Program-made: the position numbers and the translations under genes
From: Clostridium sp. OM02-18AC
GTDB taxonomy: Bacteria; Bacillota; Clostridia; Lachnospirales; Lachnospiraceae
Assembly: GCF_003481825.1 (NCBI RefSeq)
Contig: NZ_QULW01000015.1
Coordinates: 37,336-101,335, forward strand
Reading direction: 5' to 3'
Length of the DNA: 64,000 nt
The notes under the pieces: generated by a model
What the model was told of the DNA's origin: nothing
Database searches by the model: none
Seen by the model: the letters and a program-made list of their open reading frames with translations, nothing else
Shown here: positions 36,911-45,918 of the stretch, piece after piece
Numbering within the stretch: the stretch's first letter is position 1
Layout: every line of letters starts with the position of its first letter

Positions 36911-38014
36911 ATGAAAAAGAAAATGCTGGCTGTATTATTAGCTGGTACCATGGCAGCATCCATGACCGCATGCGGAGGCAGCAGCTCCAGTAACACTGCA
37001 GACACCACTGCAGCAGCAAAGGAGGCTGGCGACAGCGCAGAAAAGACCGGGGAGGCAAAAGCAGACGCAAAAGACGCTTCCGAGTTCAAAATCGGTCTGA
37101 TCACCGATGTAGGCGGCGTAAATGACGGATCCTTCAACCAGTCTTCCTGGGAAGGCCTTGAGAGAGCAGGCGAGGAACTGGGGGTGACCGTAAACTACTT
37201 AGAGTCCGCTACCGATGCTGACTATGCTCCGAACATGGAAACTTTTGTGGATGAGGATTATGACCTGATCATCAGTGTCGGCTACATGCTTGCAGATGCT
37301 ACCAGAGCAGCAGCAGAAGCAAACCCGGATACCAAGTTTGCGATCATCGATGACGCAACCATCGACCTTCCGAACGTAACTAGCCTGATGTTCCGTGCTG
37401 AGCAGGCTTCCTACCTGGTAGGTTATGTAGCTGGTCTGACCACCAAGACCAACAACATCGGTTTTGTCGTTGGTATGACCAATGAGACCATGAACCAGTT
37501 CGGCTACGGCTACTGCGCAGGTGCGATCGATGCAAACCCGGACATCACCGTTCAGCAGTTCAATGCAAACTCTTTTGCTGATTCCGCTACCGGTAAGACC
37601 ATGGCAAACACCGCAATCACCAACGGTGCTGACATCGTATTCCAGGCTGCAGGTGCAACCGGTCTTGGCGTAATCGAGGCATGCCAGGAGGCTGGCGTTT
37701 ATGCGATCGGCGTAGACAGTGACCAGTCCAGCATTGCTCCGAACACCGTTTTAACCTCTGCCATGAAGCGTGTAGACAATGCAGTATACGAGGCAGTTCA
37801 GGAACTGATCGACGGTTCTCTTGAAGGCGGCGTGAAGACCTTTGACCTGGCAGCAGGCGGCGTAGACATCGCTCCGAGCCAGGATCTGATCGCACCGGAA
37901 GTCATTTCTGCAGTTGACGAAGTAAAAGAAAAGATTGTAAACGGCGAGATCGAAGTTCCGGATGACAAGGAGTCCTTCGAGGCAAAATACGGTGATGTAT
38001 ATCAGTTAGACTAA
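36911..38014 (+). CDS. BMP-family nucleoside-binding lipoprotein (first copy)
   Basis: 367 residues with a lipoprotein signal (MKKKMLAVLLAGTMAASMTAC, lipidated Cys at 21) and a Gly/Ser/Ala linker, then the PnrA/BMP fold: ITDVGGVNDGSFNQSSWEG, SVGYMLADATRAAAEANP, GVDSDQSSIAPNTVLTSAMKR. BMP proteins bind purine or other nucleosides for ABC import. The matching ATPase and permeases are encoded at 42305-45849. Nearly the same protein is encoded again at 51486. Biased codon use indicates strong expression. Confidence 0.94.
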   Translation: MKKKMLAVLLAGTMAASMTACGGSSSSNTADTTAAAKEAGDSAEKTGEAKADAKDASEFKIGLITDVGGVNDGSFNQSSWEGLERAGEELGVTVNYLESATDADYAPNMETFVDEDYDLIISVGYMLADATRAAAEANPDTKFAIIDDATIDLPNVTSLMFRAEQASYLVGYVAGLTTKTNNIGFVVGMTNETMNQFGYGYCAGAIDANPDITVQQFNANSFADSATGKTMANTAITNGADIVFQAAGATGLGVIEACQEAGVYAIGVDSDQSSIAPNTVLTSAMKRVDNAVYEAVQELIDGSLEGGVKTFDLAAGGVDIAPSQDLIAPEVISAVDEVKEKIVNGEIEVPDDKESFEAKYGDVYQLD

Positions 38015-38031
38015 TACAGATGCTATTATCG

Positions 38032-38062
38032 TGTTACATGGCACATTACGTGAATCGTAACA
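38032..38062. repeat. Variable-arm palindrome, copy G
   Basis: TGTTAC and GTAACA flank a core GGCACATTACGTGAA related to copy F, 17 bases after the BMP stop. Confidence 0.5.
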
Positions 38063-38082
38063 TGACAGATACTGCATGGCAG

Positions 38083-38116
38083 ACGCGGGGTTCGCAGATT
38101 TGCGGACCCCGTATTT
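38083..38116 (+). terminator. Probable terminator of the first BMP gene
   Basis: CGGGGTTCGCA pairs with TGCGGACCCCG (one mismatch) around a short loop, followed by TATTTCT; the T-run is weak. Confidence 0.6.
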
Positions 38117-38181
38117 CTATGCAGAATTTTATTTCATGGGAAAATCTGCCAAGTGGCATAAAAATAATGGAAATCGAGAAT

Positions 38182-38227
38182 AAAAGTGACATTTGTCCTT
38201 TCTTGTTTATGGGAAATGTGGTATAAA
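38182..38227 (+). promoter_or_regulatory. Crp-family box and -10 of the regulator gene
   Basis: AAAAGTGACATTTGTCCTTT contains the palindrome GACA-TT-TGTC (centre 38192.5). TATAAA at 38222-38227 puts the centre near -41.5, the class II activator position. The same box with the same spacing occurs at 51391-51437. No good -35 box is present, as expected for an activated promoter. Confidence 0.65.
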
Positions 38228-38265
38228 AAAGGTATCATGAGAATAAAACCGGGGAAATAAACAAA

Positions 38266-38985
38266 ATGAGCGAAGCAGATGACGTGATCAGCAAACTGAG
38301 TCCGAAACAGCAGAATTACTTAAATCGTTACTTTACTTATGCGCCGGAAGCCTTAAAAAGCAGCATGCAGGTGGTGCGGATGCCGGCGGGAACGACTTTC
38401 ATTCAGGAAGGAACACTGGTCGATAAGGTGTATATCCTTTTAAAAGGAAGTGTATCCGCGGTTGACTACCGGGTGCGCGAAACGGTTTATGGGTTCTGCC
38501 ATTTTGAACCCATTGAAATATTCGGGACCATGGAGATCCTGGGACAGATGAACCGATATAAGACAACGCTGGCCACGACACAGGACAGCCTGCTTTTAAA
38601 GATACCGGGGGATATCTGTAAAAAATGGCTTTTAAACGATGTATCTGCCCTGCACATGGAAACTGAGCGCATCATTGGGTATCTTCTGGGCCAGTCCAGA
38701 AAAGAACGCCTTTATGTGATGCTGCCGGGCAATGAGCGGGTTTATCTCATTCTTACGAATTTATATGAAACCTACGGAAAATGTGATACGTACCGCGTAT
38801 ACTTAAGCAGAAAAGATTTTTCTGAAGTCACTGGTGTCTCCGAGCGGACGATTACCAGAGCGTTAAAAGATCTGGAGGAGAAGGGGCTGATCGCAAGAGA
38901 TGGCTGGAGCATCGTTATGACGTGGGAGCAGTATCAGAAAATCCGGAAACTCGTAGGAGCACAGATCAATGAAACGGGGGAATGA
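38266..38985 (+). CDS. Crp/Fnr-family transcriptional regulator
   Basis: 239 residues. N-terminal cyclic-nucleotide-binding-like beta barrel (GTTFIQEGTLVDKVYILLKGSVSA), long dimer helix and C-terminal helix-turn-helix (LSRKDFSEVTGVSERTITRALKDLEEKGLI). No N-terminal cysteine set for an Fnr-type FeS cluster is seen, and the ligand is unknown. It begins the run to udp (4-base gap). Its own promoter carries a palindrome suited to this family, so autoregulation is inferred. Confidence 0.92.
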   Translation: MSEADDVISKLSPKQQNYLNRYFTYAPEALKSSMQVVRMPAGTTFIQEGTLVDKVYILLKGSVSAVDYRVRETVYGFCHFEPIEIFGTMEILGQMNRYKTTLATTQDSLLLKIPGDICKKWLLNDVSALHMETERIIGYLLGQSRKERLYVMLPGNERVYLILTNLYETYGKCDTYRVYLSRKDFSEVTGVSERTITRALKDLEEKGLIARDGWSIVMTWEQYQKIRKLVGAQINETGE

Positions 38986-38988
38986 CAA

Positions 38989-39762
38989 ATGAAGTATTCA
39001 GAAAATCCAGAGAAACAGTATCATATTCAGGTAGGAGAGGGCGATGTAGGTCGTTACGTGATTCTGCCTGGCGATCCGAAGCGCTGCGCCAAGATCGCCG
39101 CTTATTTTGATGACGCAAAGCTGGTTGCCGACAGCCGTGAGTATGTGACCTATACCGGCTACCTGGATGGGGTCAAAGTGAGCGTGACCTCCACCGGTAT
39201 TGGCGGTCCGTCTGCATCCATTGCCATGGAAGAACTGGTCAAGTGCGGGGCAGACACCTTTATCCGTGTCGGAACCTGCGGCGGTATGCAGCTTGACGTA
39301 AAAAGCTCAGACGTTGTTGTGGCAAGCGGTGCTATCCGCATGGAGGGAACCAGTAAAGAGTATGCGCCGATCGAATTTCCGGCAGTAGCCGATCTGGACG
39401 TGACCATTGCACTTCGGGAGTCCGCGAAAAAACTGGGACAGACCTGCCACGTCGGTGTGGTGCAGTGTAAGGATGCGTTTTATGGGCAGCACTCCCCGGA
39501 GACCATGCCGGTCAGCTATGAACTTTTAAATAAGTGGGAAGCCTGGAAACGTCTTGGATGTCTTGCATCGGAGATGGAATCCGCGGCCCTTTTCATCGTA
39601 GCCAGCACACTGCACGTACGCTGCGGTTCCGTATTTCTGGTTATGGCCAACCAGGAGCGGGAAAAACAGGGACTGTCCAATCCGGTAGCCCACGACACCG
39701 ATATGGCCATCCGTGTGGCAGTGGAAGCCATCCGGAAACTGATTCGCGAAGATGCGAAGTAA
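38989..39762 (+). CDS. udp: Uridine phosphorylase
   Basis: 257 residues. GDPKRCAKIAAYF near the start binds phosphate; IRVGTCGGMQ and the ribose-binding SEMESAALFIV are NP-I family signatures; KDAFYGQHSPETMPV fits uridine rather than purine enzymes. Splits uridine to uracil and ribose-1-P. Directly follows the Crp-type regulator. Confidence 0.93.
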   Translation: MKYSENPEKQYHIQVGEGDVGRYVILPGDPKRCAKIAAYFDDAKLVADSREYVTYTGYLDGVKVSVTSTGIGGPSASIAMEELVKCGADTFIRVGTCGGMQLDVKSSDVVVASGAIRMEGTSKEYAPIEFPAVADLDVTIALRESAKKLGQTCHVGVVQCKDAFYGQHSPETMPVSYELLNKWEAWKRLGCLASEMESAALFIVASTLHVRCGSVFLVMANQEREKQGLSNPVAHDTDMAIRVAVEAIRKLIREDAK

Positions 39763-39848
39763 CTTTCAGCAATTGCAAAGAAACGGAATCATTACGATTC
39801 TGAAACTTTATCAATCATATCTATCACATGTAGGAGGAAGTTGTTATT

Positions 39849-41393
39849 ATGCGTGACATTTCTATGGAAAGAGTCAACGAAACCAGAAAAAACATTCTTG
39901 AGATCATTGAGAGCGCGACGCTCACCCATGAGCAGAAGCTGACCTGTCTGGCAAACCAGGCAGATTCCCTGATGGAGGTCTTAGATCTTCCGGAAGGTCT
40001 GGATGAACTGTTAAACGTGCCGATCGACAGAAAGTGCATCTGCGATTTAAGCGAGGGTCATGCGCCGATGCGTCCGCGTTACATCATCCCGGATTACGCA
40101 AAATTCTTAAAAGAAGGAAGCAAATTCCTCCAGTTAGATCCGCCGACCGATCTGTATGAGGCATTAAACAGCCTGATGATCTTCTATAAACATGTCCCGA
40201 GCGTGACCAACTACCCGGTTTATGTGGGCCAGTTAGACGAGCTCTTAGAGCCGTACATCGACACGGTGGACGAGGCACAGGCAAAGAAGATGCTGAAGCT
40301 GTTCTTAACCCAGATGGACCGTACTATCCTGGATTCCTTCTCCCACGCAAACATCGGACCGCGTGAGACCAAGGCAGGCCGCCTGCTCTTAGAGGCAGAA
40401 AAAGAACTGGAGAATGCCGTTCCGAACTTAAGCTTCAAGTATGACGAGGATATCACTCCGGATGATTTCGCGCTCAAAGCGATTGACTGCGCAATGCACA
40501 GCGCAAAGCCGAGCTTTGCAAACCACAAGATGTTTAAGAGCGAACTGGGCGAGAATTATGTCATCGCAAGCTGCTACAATGGCCTGCTGCTTGGCGGCGG
40601 CGCTTACACCCTTTGCCGTCTGGTGCTGGGCAATATCGCAAAGCGCGCAAAGAATATCCAGGATTTCAAGGAGAGAGAGCTTCCGTATGTACTGGATATC
40701 ATGGCACGCTATATGGATGCCCGCATCAAATTTGAGGTTGAGGAGAGCGGTTTCTTTGAGAATAACTTCCTGGCAAAAGAGGGCTTCATCCACAGAGACC
40801 GTTTCTCCGGTATGTATGGTCTGGTAGGTCTGGCTGACTGCGTCAACATCCTGTTCGAGAAAGAGGGCATCAAGGGACGCTTCGGTCATGACGAGAATGC
40901 CAACAATCTTGGCGTAGAGATCATGGAGATCATCAAGGAGTTCAACTTAAACCATAAGAATAAATACTGCGAGGGAACCGGCGGACATTTCCTGCTTCAT
41001 GCACAGGTAGGCCTGGCAGAGGATGAGAACGTAACTCCGGGAACCAGAATTCCGATCGGCGAGGAGCCGGAGGAGCTGATCGACCAGCTGAACGTGTTAA
41101 GAAAGTTCCACAAGTACTTTACATCCGGCACCGGCGATATCTTCCCGATCGATATGACTGTGCACAGAAACCCGGAGTACGTTCTGGATATCATCAAAGG
41201 TTCCTTCAAGATGGATCTGCGTTACCTGTCCTTCTATTCCAGCGACAGCGATGTGATCCGTGTAACCGGTTATCTGGTAAAACGTTCTGAGCTGGAGAAA
41301 CTGGCTGGCGGTGAGGCTGTCCTTCAGGATACCACGGCACTGGGACTTGGCGCGGCAAGAAATGGCCACATTCTGGAAAGAAAGGTGCGCTAA
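39849..41393 (+). CDS. yjjI: YjjI-type glycyl radical enzyme, function unknown
   Basis: 514 residues; strong AGGAGG 12 bases before the ATG. The glycyl radical site is RVTGY with Gly474, 41 residues from the C-terminus. Cys242 in ASCYNGLLLGGG is the likely thiyl residue. Size and motifs match the YjjI/DUF3029 group, shorter than pyruvate formate-lyase and lacking its tandem active-site Cys pair. The substrate is not known. Its activase follows with no gap, and udp, deoD, deoC, cdd and deoB surround it, as yjjI-yjjW sit next to deoCABD in Escherichia coli. A role in nucleoside or deoxyribose breakdown is an inference from this conserved context. Confidence 0.9.
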   Translation: MRDISMERVNETRKNILEIIESATLTHEQKLTCLANQADSLMEVLDLPEGLDELLNVPIDRKCICDLSEGHAPMRPRYIIPDYAKFLKEGSKFLQLDPPTDLYEALNSLMIFYKHVPSVTNYPVYVGQLDELLEPYIDTVDEAQAKKMLKLFLTQMDRTILDSFSHANIGPRETKAGRLLLEAEKELENAVPNLSFKYDEDITPDDFALKAIDCAMHSAKPSFANHKMFKSELGENYVIASCYNGLLLGGGAYTLCRLVLGNIAKRAKNIQDFKERELPYVLDIMARYMDARIKFEVEESGFFENNFLAKEGFIHRDRFSGMYGLVGLADCVNILFEKEGIKGRFGHDENANNLGVEIMEIIKEFNLNHKNKYCEGTGGHFLLHAQVGLAEDENVTPGTRIPIGEEPEELIDQLNVLRKFHKYFTSGTGDIFPIDMTVHRNPEYVLDIIKGSFKMDLRYLSFYSSDSDVIRVTGYLVKRSELEKLAGGEAVLQDTTALGLGAARNGHILERKVR

Positions 41394-42236
41394 ATGAAAG
41401 CAATCGTAAACCGGATCATCCCGTTCAGCAGTGTGGATGGTCCGGGAAACCGGACAGCCATCTTTTTACAGGGCTGTAATATTGACTGCAAATACTGTCA
41501 TAACCCGGAAACGAGAAAACTTTGTGTACAGTGCGGGAAATGTGTGGTAAACTGTCCTGCAGGAGCATTAACCATGGGAGAGGATAAGAAGGTTGTTTTT
41601 GACCCCCAAAAGTGCGTACAGTGCGATACCTGTATCCACATCTGTCCGCATGACAGTTCTCCGCGTACCTGCGAGATGACACCAGAGGAAGTCTATGAAC
41701 GCGTGAAAAAGCAGATCCCGTTTATCCGGGGCATCAGTGTTTCTGGCGGCGAGTGCATGCTTTGGTCGGAATTTTTAACAGAGCTGTTTAAGCTTGCGAA
41801 AAAAGATGGTCTTGGAACCCTGATCGACAGTAATGGCATGGTCCCGTTCGAACAGTATCCGGAGCTTATGGAGGTTTCCGACGGTGTGATGCTGGACATC
41901 AAAGCGTTTGAGGCAGCAGAGCATGAGCGGGTGGCAGGGGTCACCAATGAAATGGTGCTTCAGAATGCGGATTATCTTGCAAAAACCGGAAAGCTTTACG
42001 AGGTACGCGCGGTGATCGTCCCGGATCTTTACGATACGGAAAAAAGTGTGCGGGAGATGGGCGATTTTCTGTCTCCTTATCTGAAATACGGAGATATCCG
42101 CGTAAAGATCATTGCATACCGCCCTATGGGAGTGCGGGAACAATATTCCCATTTCCAGGTGCCTGACCAGAAGTATCTTTCTTATCTGGCAGACATTTTA
42201 AAAGAAAAAGGATTCCAGCATATCACGCTGATCTGA
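41394..42236 (+). CDS. yjjW: YjjW-type glycyl radical enzyme activase
   Basis: 280 residues. Radical SAM motif CNIDCKYC (Cys28, 32, 35), then two inserted 4Fe-4S ferredoxin motifs (CVQCGKCVVNCP and CVQCDTCIHICP), typical of activases for non-PFL glycyl radical enzymes. GISVSGGECM and the rest of the partial TIM barrel bind SAM. It would generate the glycyl radical on the enzyme encoded just upstream; the ATG starts immediately after that stop codon. Confidence 0.95.
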   Translation: MKAIVNRIIPFSSVDGPGNRTAIFLQGCNIDCKYCHNPETRKLCVQCGKCVVNCPAGALTMGEDKKVVFDPQKCVQCDTCIHICPHDSSPRTCEMTPEEVYERVKKQIPFIRGISVSGGECMLWSEFLTELFKLAKKDGLGTLIDSNGMVPFEQYPELMEVSDGVMLDIKAFEAAEHERVAGVTNEMVLQNADYLAKTGKLYEVRAVIVPDLYDTEKSVREMGDFLSPYLKYGDIRVKIIAYRPMGVREQYSHFQVPDQKYLSYLADILKEKGFQHITLI

Positions 42237-42246
42237 TGAGGAAAGA

Positions 42247-42275
42247 TTGCTGTTACGCGCTTGCGCAGACAGCAA
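42247..42275. repeat. Variable-arm palindrome, copy D
   Basis: Perfect arms TTGCTGT and ACAGCAA; the reverse complement of the core reads CTGCGCAAGCGCGTA. It sits between the yjjW stop and the GTG of the ABC ATPase gene and supports that later start. Confidence 0.65.
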
Positions 42276-42304
42276 ACGATAAAAGAAACAGGAGGGACCA
42301 AGCC

Positions 42305-43852
42305 GTGGCAAGAACGAGCCATATGGATGAAAGTAAAGTCGTAATTCAGATGAAAGACATCGTCAAGAAGTTCGGCGACTTTACGGCGAACGACCATATC
42401 AACCTGACCGTGCACAAAGGAGAGGTGCACGCAATCTTAGGTGAAAACGGAGCCGGAAAGAGTACCATGATGAATGTACTCTGCGGACTGTACAAACCAA
42501 CCAGCGGACAGATCTTTATCAACGAGAAGGAAGTTCATTTCAACAGCCCGAAGGATGCGATCGACATCGGTATTGGTATGGTACACCAGCATTTCATGCT
42601 GATCCAGCCATTCACCGTAACCGAGAATATTATTCTGGGTATGGAGCCGGTTAAGGGCTTAAGTGTTGACAAGGAAACTGCAAAGAAAAAAGTGCTGGAG
42701 CTGTCCGAGCGTTATGGCATGAAGGTAGACCCGGACGCAAAGGTAGAAGATATTTCCGTAGGTATGCAGCAGCGTGTGGAGATCCTGAAGGTGTTGTACC
42801 GCGGTGCGAAGACCCTGATCCTGGATGAGCCGACTGCGTCCCTGACCCCGCAGGAGATCGAGGGCCTTATGGAGATCATCTCCAACCTGACTGCAGACGG
42901 AAAGAGTGTCATCCTGATCACTCATAAGTTAAAGGAGATCACCGCATCCTCCGATAACTGTACCATTATCCGTCAGGGTAAATACATCCAGACTGTAAAA
43001 GTAGCCGATGTCGATGAGAATGCCCTGGCTGCCATGATGGTAGGACGAGACGTTAACTTTAAGGTCGACAAAAAAGACCAGGAAGCAGGCGAGGTTGTCC
43101 TGCATGTAGAAAACCTGCACGCAAAGGATTACCGCGGTGTGGAAATCTTAAAAGGCTTTAACTTAGATGTAAGAAAAGGCGAGATCGTAGGACTGGCCGG
43201 TGTCGACGGAAATGGACAGACCGAGCTGGTTGAGATTTTGACTGGTCTTCGAAAGGCAGAGTCCGGCACGGTTACCATGCTTGGAAAAGATGTCTTCAAC
43301 AAGACTCCGAAGGAAACGTTTGAAAATGGAATTTCCAGTATTCCGGCTGACCGTCAGAAACATGGTCTGGTTCTGGAATTTTCCAACGAGGATAACCTGA
43401 TCCTGCAGCACTTCGAGAAAGCGCCGTATTCCAAACATGGTATCCTCGACCGCAAAGCGATCAAGGAACATGCCCTGGACCTGATCGAGAAGTTCGATGT
43501 CCGTCCGCGCGGCTGTGCAGAGGCACCATCCGGCACCCTGTCCGGAGGTAACCAGCAGAAAGTCATCATTGCCCGCGAGGTAACGAACGACAAAGACCTT
43601 CTGATCGCGGTGAACCCGACCCGAGGTCTTGATGTCGGTGCGATCGAGTTTGTACACAAGTATCTGGTAGAGCAGAGAAATAAAAACCGTGCAGTATTGC
43701 TGGTATCCTTCGAGCTGGATGAGATCATGAGCCTTTCCGACCGGATCGAGGTTATCTTCGATGGCCAGATCACCGGAAGTGTTCCTGGTAAGAACGCAGA
43801 CGAGAAGGAACTCGGATTTATGATGGCAGGAGGAAAAAAGACAAATGAATAA
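42305..43852 (+). CDS. Nucleoside ABC transporter, ATP-binding protein
   Basis: 515 residues from the GTG at 42305 (AGGAGGGA upstream); an open extension back to 42236 would translate the palindrome and is rejected. Two fused ATPase domains: first with GENGAGKSTMMNVLCGL, signature VGMQQRVEILK and LDEPTA; second with degenerate Walker A (GVDGNGQTELVE), LSGGNQQKVIIA and NPTRGLDVGA. This is the RbsA/YufO layout used with BMP-type binding lipoproteins. The two permeases follow, overlapping by 8 bases. Confidence 0.94.
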   Translation: MARTSHMDESKVVIQMKDIVKKFGDFTANDHINLTVHKGEVHAILGENGAGKSTMMNVLCGLYKPTSGQIFINEKEVHFNSPKDAIDIGIGMVHQHFMLIQPFTVTENIILGMEPVKGLSVDKETAKKKVLELSERYGMKVDPDAKVEDISVGMQQRVEILKVLYRGAKTLILDEPTASLTPQEIEGLMEIISNLTADGKSVILITHKLKEITASSDNCTIIRQGKYIQTVKVADVDENALAAMMVGRDVNFKVDKKDQEAGEVVLHVENLHAKDYRGVEILKGFNLDVRKGEIVGLAGVDGNGQTELVEILTGLRKAESGTVTMLGKDVFNKTPKETFENGISSIPADRQKHGLVLEFSNEDNLILQHFEKAPYSKHGILDRKAIKEHALDLIEKFDVRPRGCAEAPSGTLSGGNQQKVIIAREVTNDKDLLIAVNPTRGLDVGAIEFVHKYLVEQRNKNRAVLLVSFELDEIMSLSDRIEVIFDGQITGSVPGKNADEKELGFMMAGGKKTNE

Positions 43853-44912
43853 AAAGAAAAGTATTCTGGAATGCAATGTACTCTACACCATCATTGCAAT
43901 TATCATTGGCTTTTTGGTAGGAGCCATCTTCTTGACGATTGCGGGCATCAGCCCGGCAGTCGCTTACGGAAAGCTTTTTAGCAGCATTTTCAGTAAGCCG
44001 AAGTACCTGGTATGGACCCTGGTTTACGCAGCACCGCTGATCTTCACTGGTTTAAGTGTAGCTTTCTCGTTCCGTACCGGTGTGTTCAACATCGGCGCTG
44101 AGGGTCAGTTCGTGATCGGCGGTCTGGTAGCCTGCATTCTGGGAATTGTGTTAAAGCTTCCGGCAGGCATCCATGCGATCGTATGTCTGGTGGCAGCGGC
44201 AGCTGCAGGCTGCATCTGGTCTCTGATCGTAGGCCTCCTGAAAGTAAAACGCGGCATCCACGAGGTACTTTCCTTTATCATGTTTAACTGGATCGCATTC
44301 TATCTGTCCAACTACATGGTAAACCTGCCGTTCATCCACCGCGATAAGACTGAGGCAACCCAGGATATCGCAGCTTCCGCGAGACTCCTTCTTCCGGAAA
44401 GCCTGAGAAACGCACTTGGCTGTACCAGTGCACACTGGGGCTTTGTCCTGGCTGTAGTCGCAGCAATCGTGATCTGGATCATCATCGAGAAGACCACCCT
44501 TGGCTATAAGCTGAAAGCCGTAGGTTTTAACAGCAGCGCTGCAGAGTATGGCGGCATCGATGCAAACAGATCCATTCTGACTGCACTTGGTATTTCCGGT
44601 CTGTTATCCGGTCTTGGCGGAGCAGTCCAGGTACTTGGTATGTCCGGACGTTTAAGCCAGTTCGCTGGTCAGGAGGGCTTTGGTTTCGAGGGTATCACCG
44701 TTGCCCTGATCGGTTCTTCAAACCCGATCGGCTGCATCTTCTCCGGTCTGTTCTACGGTGCCATGAAATACGGCGGATCCAAGCTCAGTATCGTAAAAGC
44801 ACCGTCTGAGGTTGTAGACATCATCATGGGCTGCGTTGTTTTACTGATTGCGATCGCTCATGTATTTAAGTATTTTGTCCTGAAGACAGCAAAGAAGAAG
44901 GAGGCAAAGTAA
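43845..44912 (+). CDS. Nucleoside ABC transporter, permease 1
   Basis: 355 residues, about nine or ten membrane helices, BPD_transp_2 family (YufP-like): FRTGVFNIGAEGQFVIGG and LSGLGGAVQVLGMSGRLSQ are characteristic. Forms the channel with the next gene product. Confidence 0.94.
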   Translation: MNKKKSILECNVLYTIIAIIIGFLVGAIFLTIAGISPAVAYGKLFSSIFSKPKYLVWTLVYAAPLIFTGLSVAFSFRTGVFNIGAEGQFVIGGLVACILGIVLKLPAGIHAIVCLVAAAAAGCIWSLIVGLLKVKRGIHEVLSFIMFNWIAFYLSNYMVNLPFIHRDKTEATQDIAASARLLLPESLRNALGCTSAHWGFVLAVVAAIVIWIIIEKTTLGYKLKAVGFNSSAAEYGGIDANRSILTALGISGLLSGLGGAVQVLGMSGRLSQFAGQEGFGFEGITVALIGSSNPIGCIFSGLFYGAMKYGGSKLSIVKAPSEVVDIIMGCVVLLIAIAHVFKYFVLKTAKKKEAK

Positions 44913-44913
44913 G

Positions 44914-45849
44914 ATGAATGAAATTATAAAAGACCTTGGTCTTCTGATCAACGCGACCCTGATCGCGACTCCGCCGCTTCTTCTTGCGGCTCTTGGCTCC
45001 TGCTTCTCTGAGCGAAGCGGAGTTGTTAACATCGGTATTGAGGGTATGATGACCATCGGCGCGTTCACCGGTGCTGTTATGGGGCTGACCACCGGAAACG
45101 GCTGGATCGCATTCCTCTGTGCAGGTCTGGCAGGCGCACTGTTCGGACTGATCCATGCTTACGCATGTATTTCCTGCCATGCAGACCAGACCATCGCCGG
45201 TACAGCGATCAACTTCTTAGGACCTGGTCTGGCACTGTTCCTCTGTAAGGCCATGTACAACAACTCATCCGATACACCGGCTATGGATCCGAGCTGTAAG
45301 CTCCCGAAGCTGTTTGAGGGCGTGTTCCCGACCGGTTCTTTCTGGAACAACGTATTGAACGTATACGCAGTTGCTTATCTGGTATTTGTTCTGGCATTTG
45401 TTTGCTGGTTTGTATTCTACAAGACCAAATTCGGTGCACATTTAAGAGCAGTCGGAGAGCATCCGGAGGCATGTGAGTCTCTGGGTATCGACGTTTACAA
45501 AGTCCGTTACACCTGTGTGATCCTTTCCGGATTCCTGGCAGGTCTCGGCGGTGCGTTCGTAACCCTGGCAACCATCAACCAGTTCCGCCCGAGCGTTATC
45601 GTAGGACAGGGCTTCATCGCGATCGCAGCGGTTATCTTCGGTAAGTTCTCCCCGGAGGGAGCAACTAAGGCATGCCTGCTCTTTGGTCTGTGCAGCGGTA
45701 TCAAATCCCTGGCAGCGCAGAGCAACATGGTATCCCCGAACTTAATCTCCATGATCCCGTACGTGGTAACCATCGTGGCACTGGTACTGTTTGTCGGTAA
45801 GGCACATACCCCGGCAGCAAACGGAAAGATCTTTGTAAAGTCCAAATAA
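44914..45849 (+). CDS. Nucleoside ABC transporter, permease 2
   Basis: 311 residues, eight or so membrane helices (YufQ-like): SERSGVVNIGIEGMMTIGAF and GFLAGLGGAFVTLATINQFRP. One base after permease 1. With the double ATPase and a BMP lipoprotein it completes an importer. Confidence 0.94.
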   Translation: MNEIIKDLGLLINATLIATPPLLLAALGSCFSERSGVVNIGIEGMMTIGAFTGAVMGLTTGNGWIAFLCAGLAGALFGLIHAYACISCHADQTIAGTAINFLGPGLALFLCKAMYNNSSDTPAMDPSCKLPKLFEGVFPTGSFWNNVLNVYAVAYLVFVLAFVCWFVFYKTKFGAHLRAVGEHPEACESLGIDVYKVRYTCVILSGFLAGLGGAFVTLATINQFRPSVIVGQGFIAIAAVIFGKFSPEGATKACLLFGLCSGIKSLAAQSNMVSPNLISMIPYVVTIVALVLFVGKAHTPAANGKIFVKSK

Positions 45850-45857
45850 GAATGACG

Positions 45858-45889
45858 TTGCTGTTTGCGCAGCGCATACACAGCAGCAA
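45858..45889. repeat. Variable-arm palindrome, copy E
   Basis: TGCTGT and ACAGCA arms around TTGCGCAGCGCATAC, 9 bases after the permease 2 stop. Confidence 0.6.
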
Positions 45890-45918
45890 AGGTTTACACT
45901 GTTCTTTAAAATTTTAAT

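Noticed and set aside
39786..39800. GAATC-ATTAC-GATTC hairpin before the yjjI start as an operator
   Set aside because: Only five pairs and no second copy near related genes; could be chance.
42236..42304. N-terminal extension of the ABC ATPase
   Set aside because: It would translate an intergenic palindrome and has no site; the GTG at 42305 has AGGAGGGA.
43163..43876. 237-aa frame opposite the ABC ATPase gene
   Set aside because: Antisense to conserved ATPase motifs; composition follows the opposite codons.
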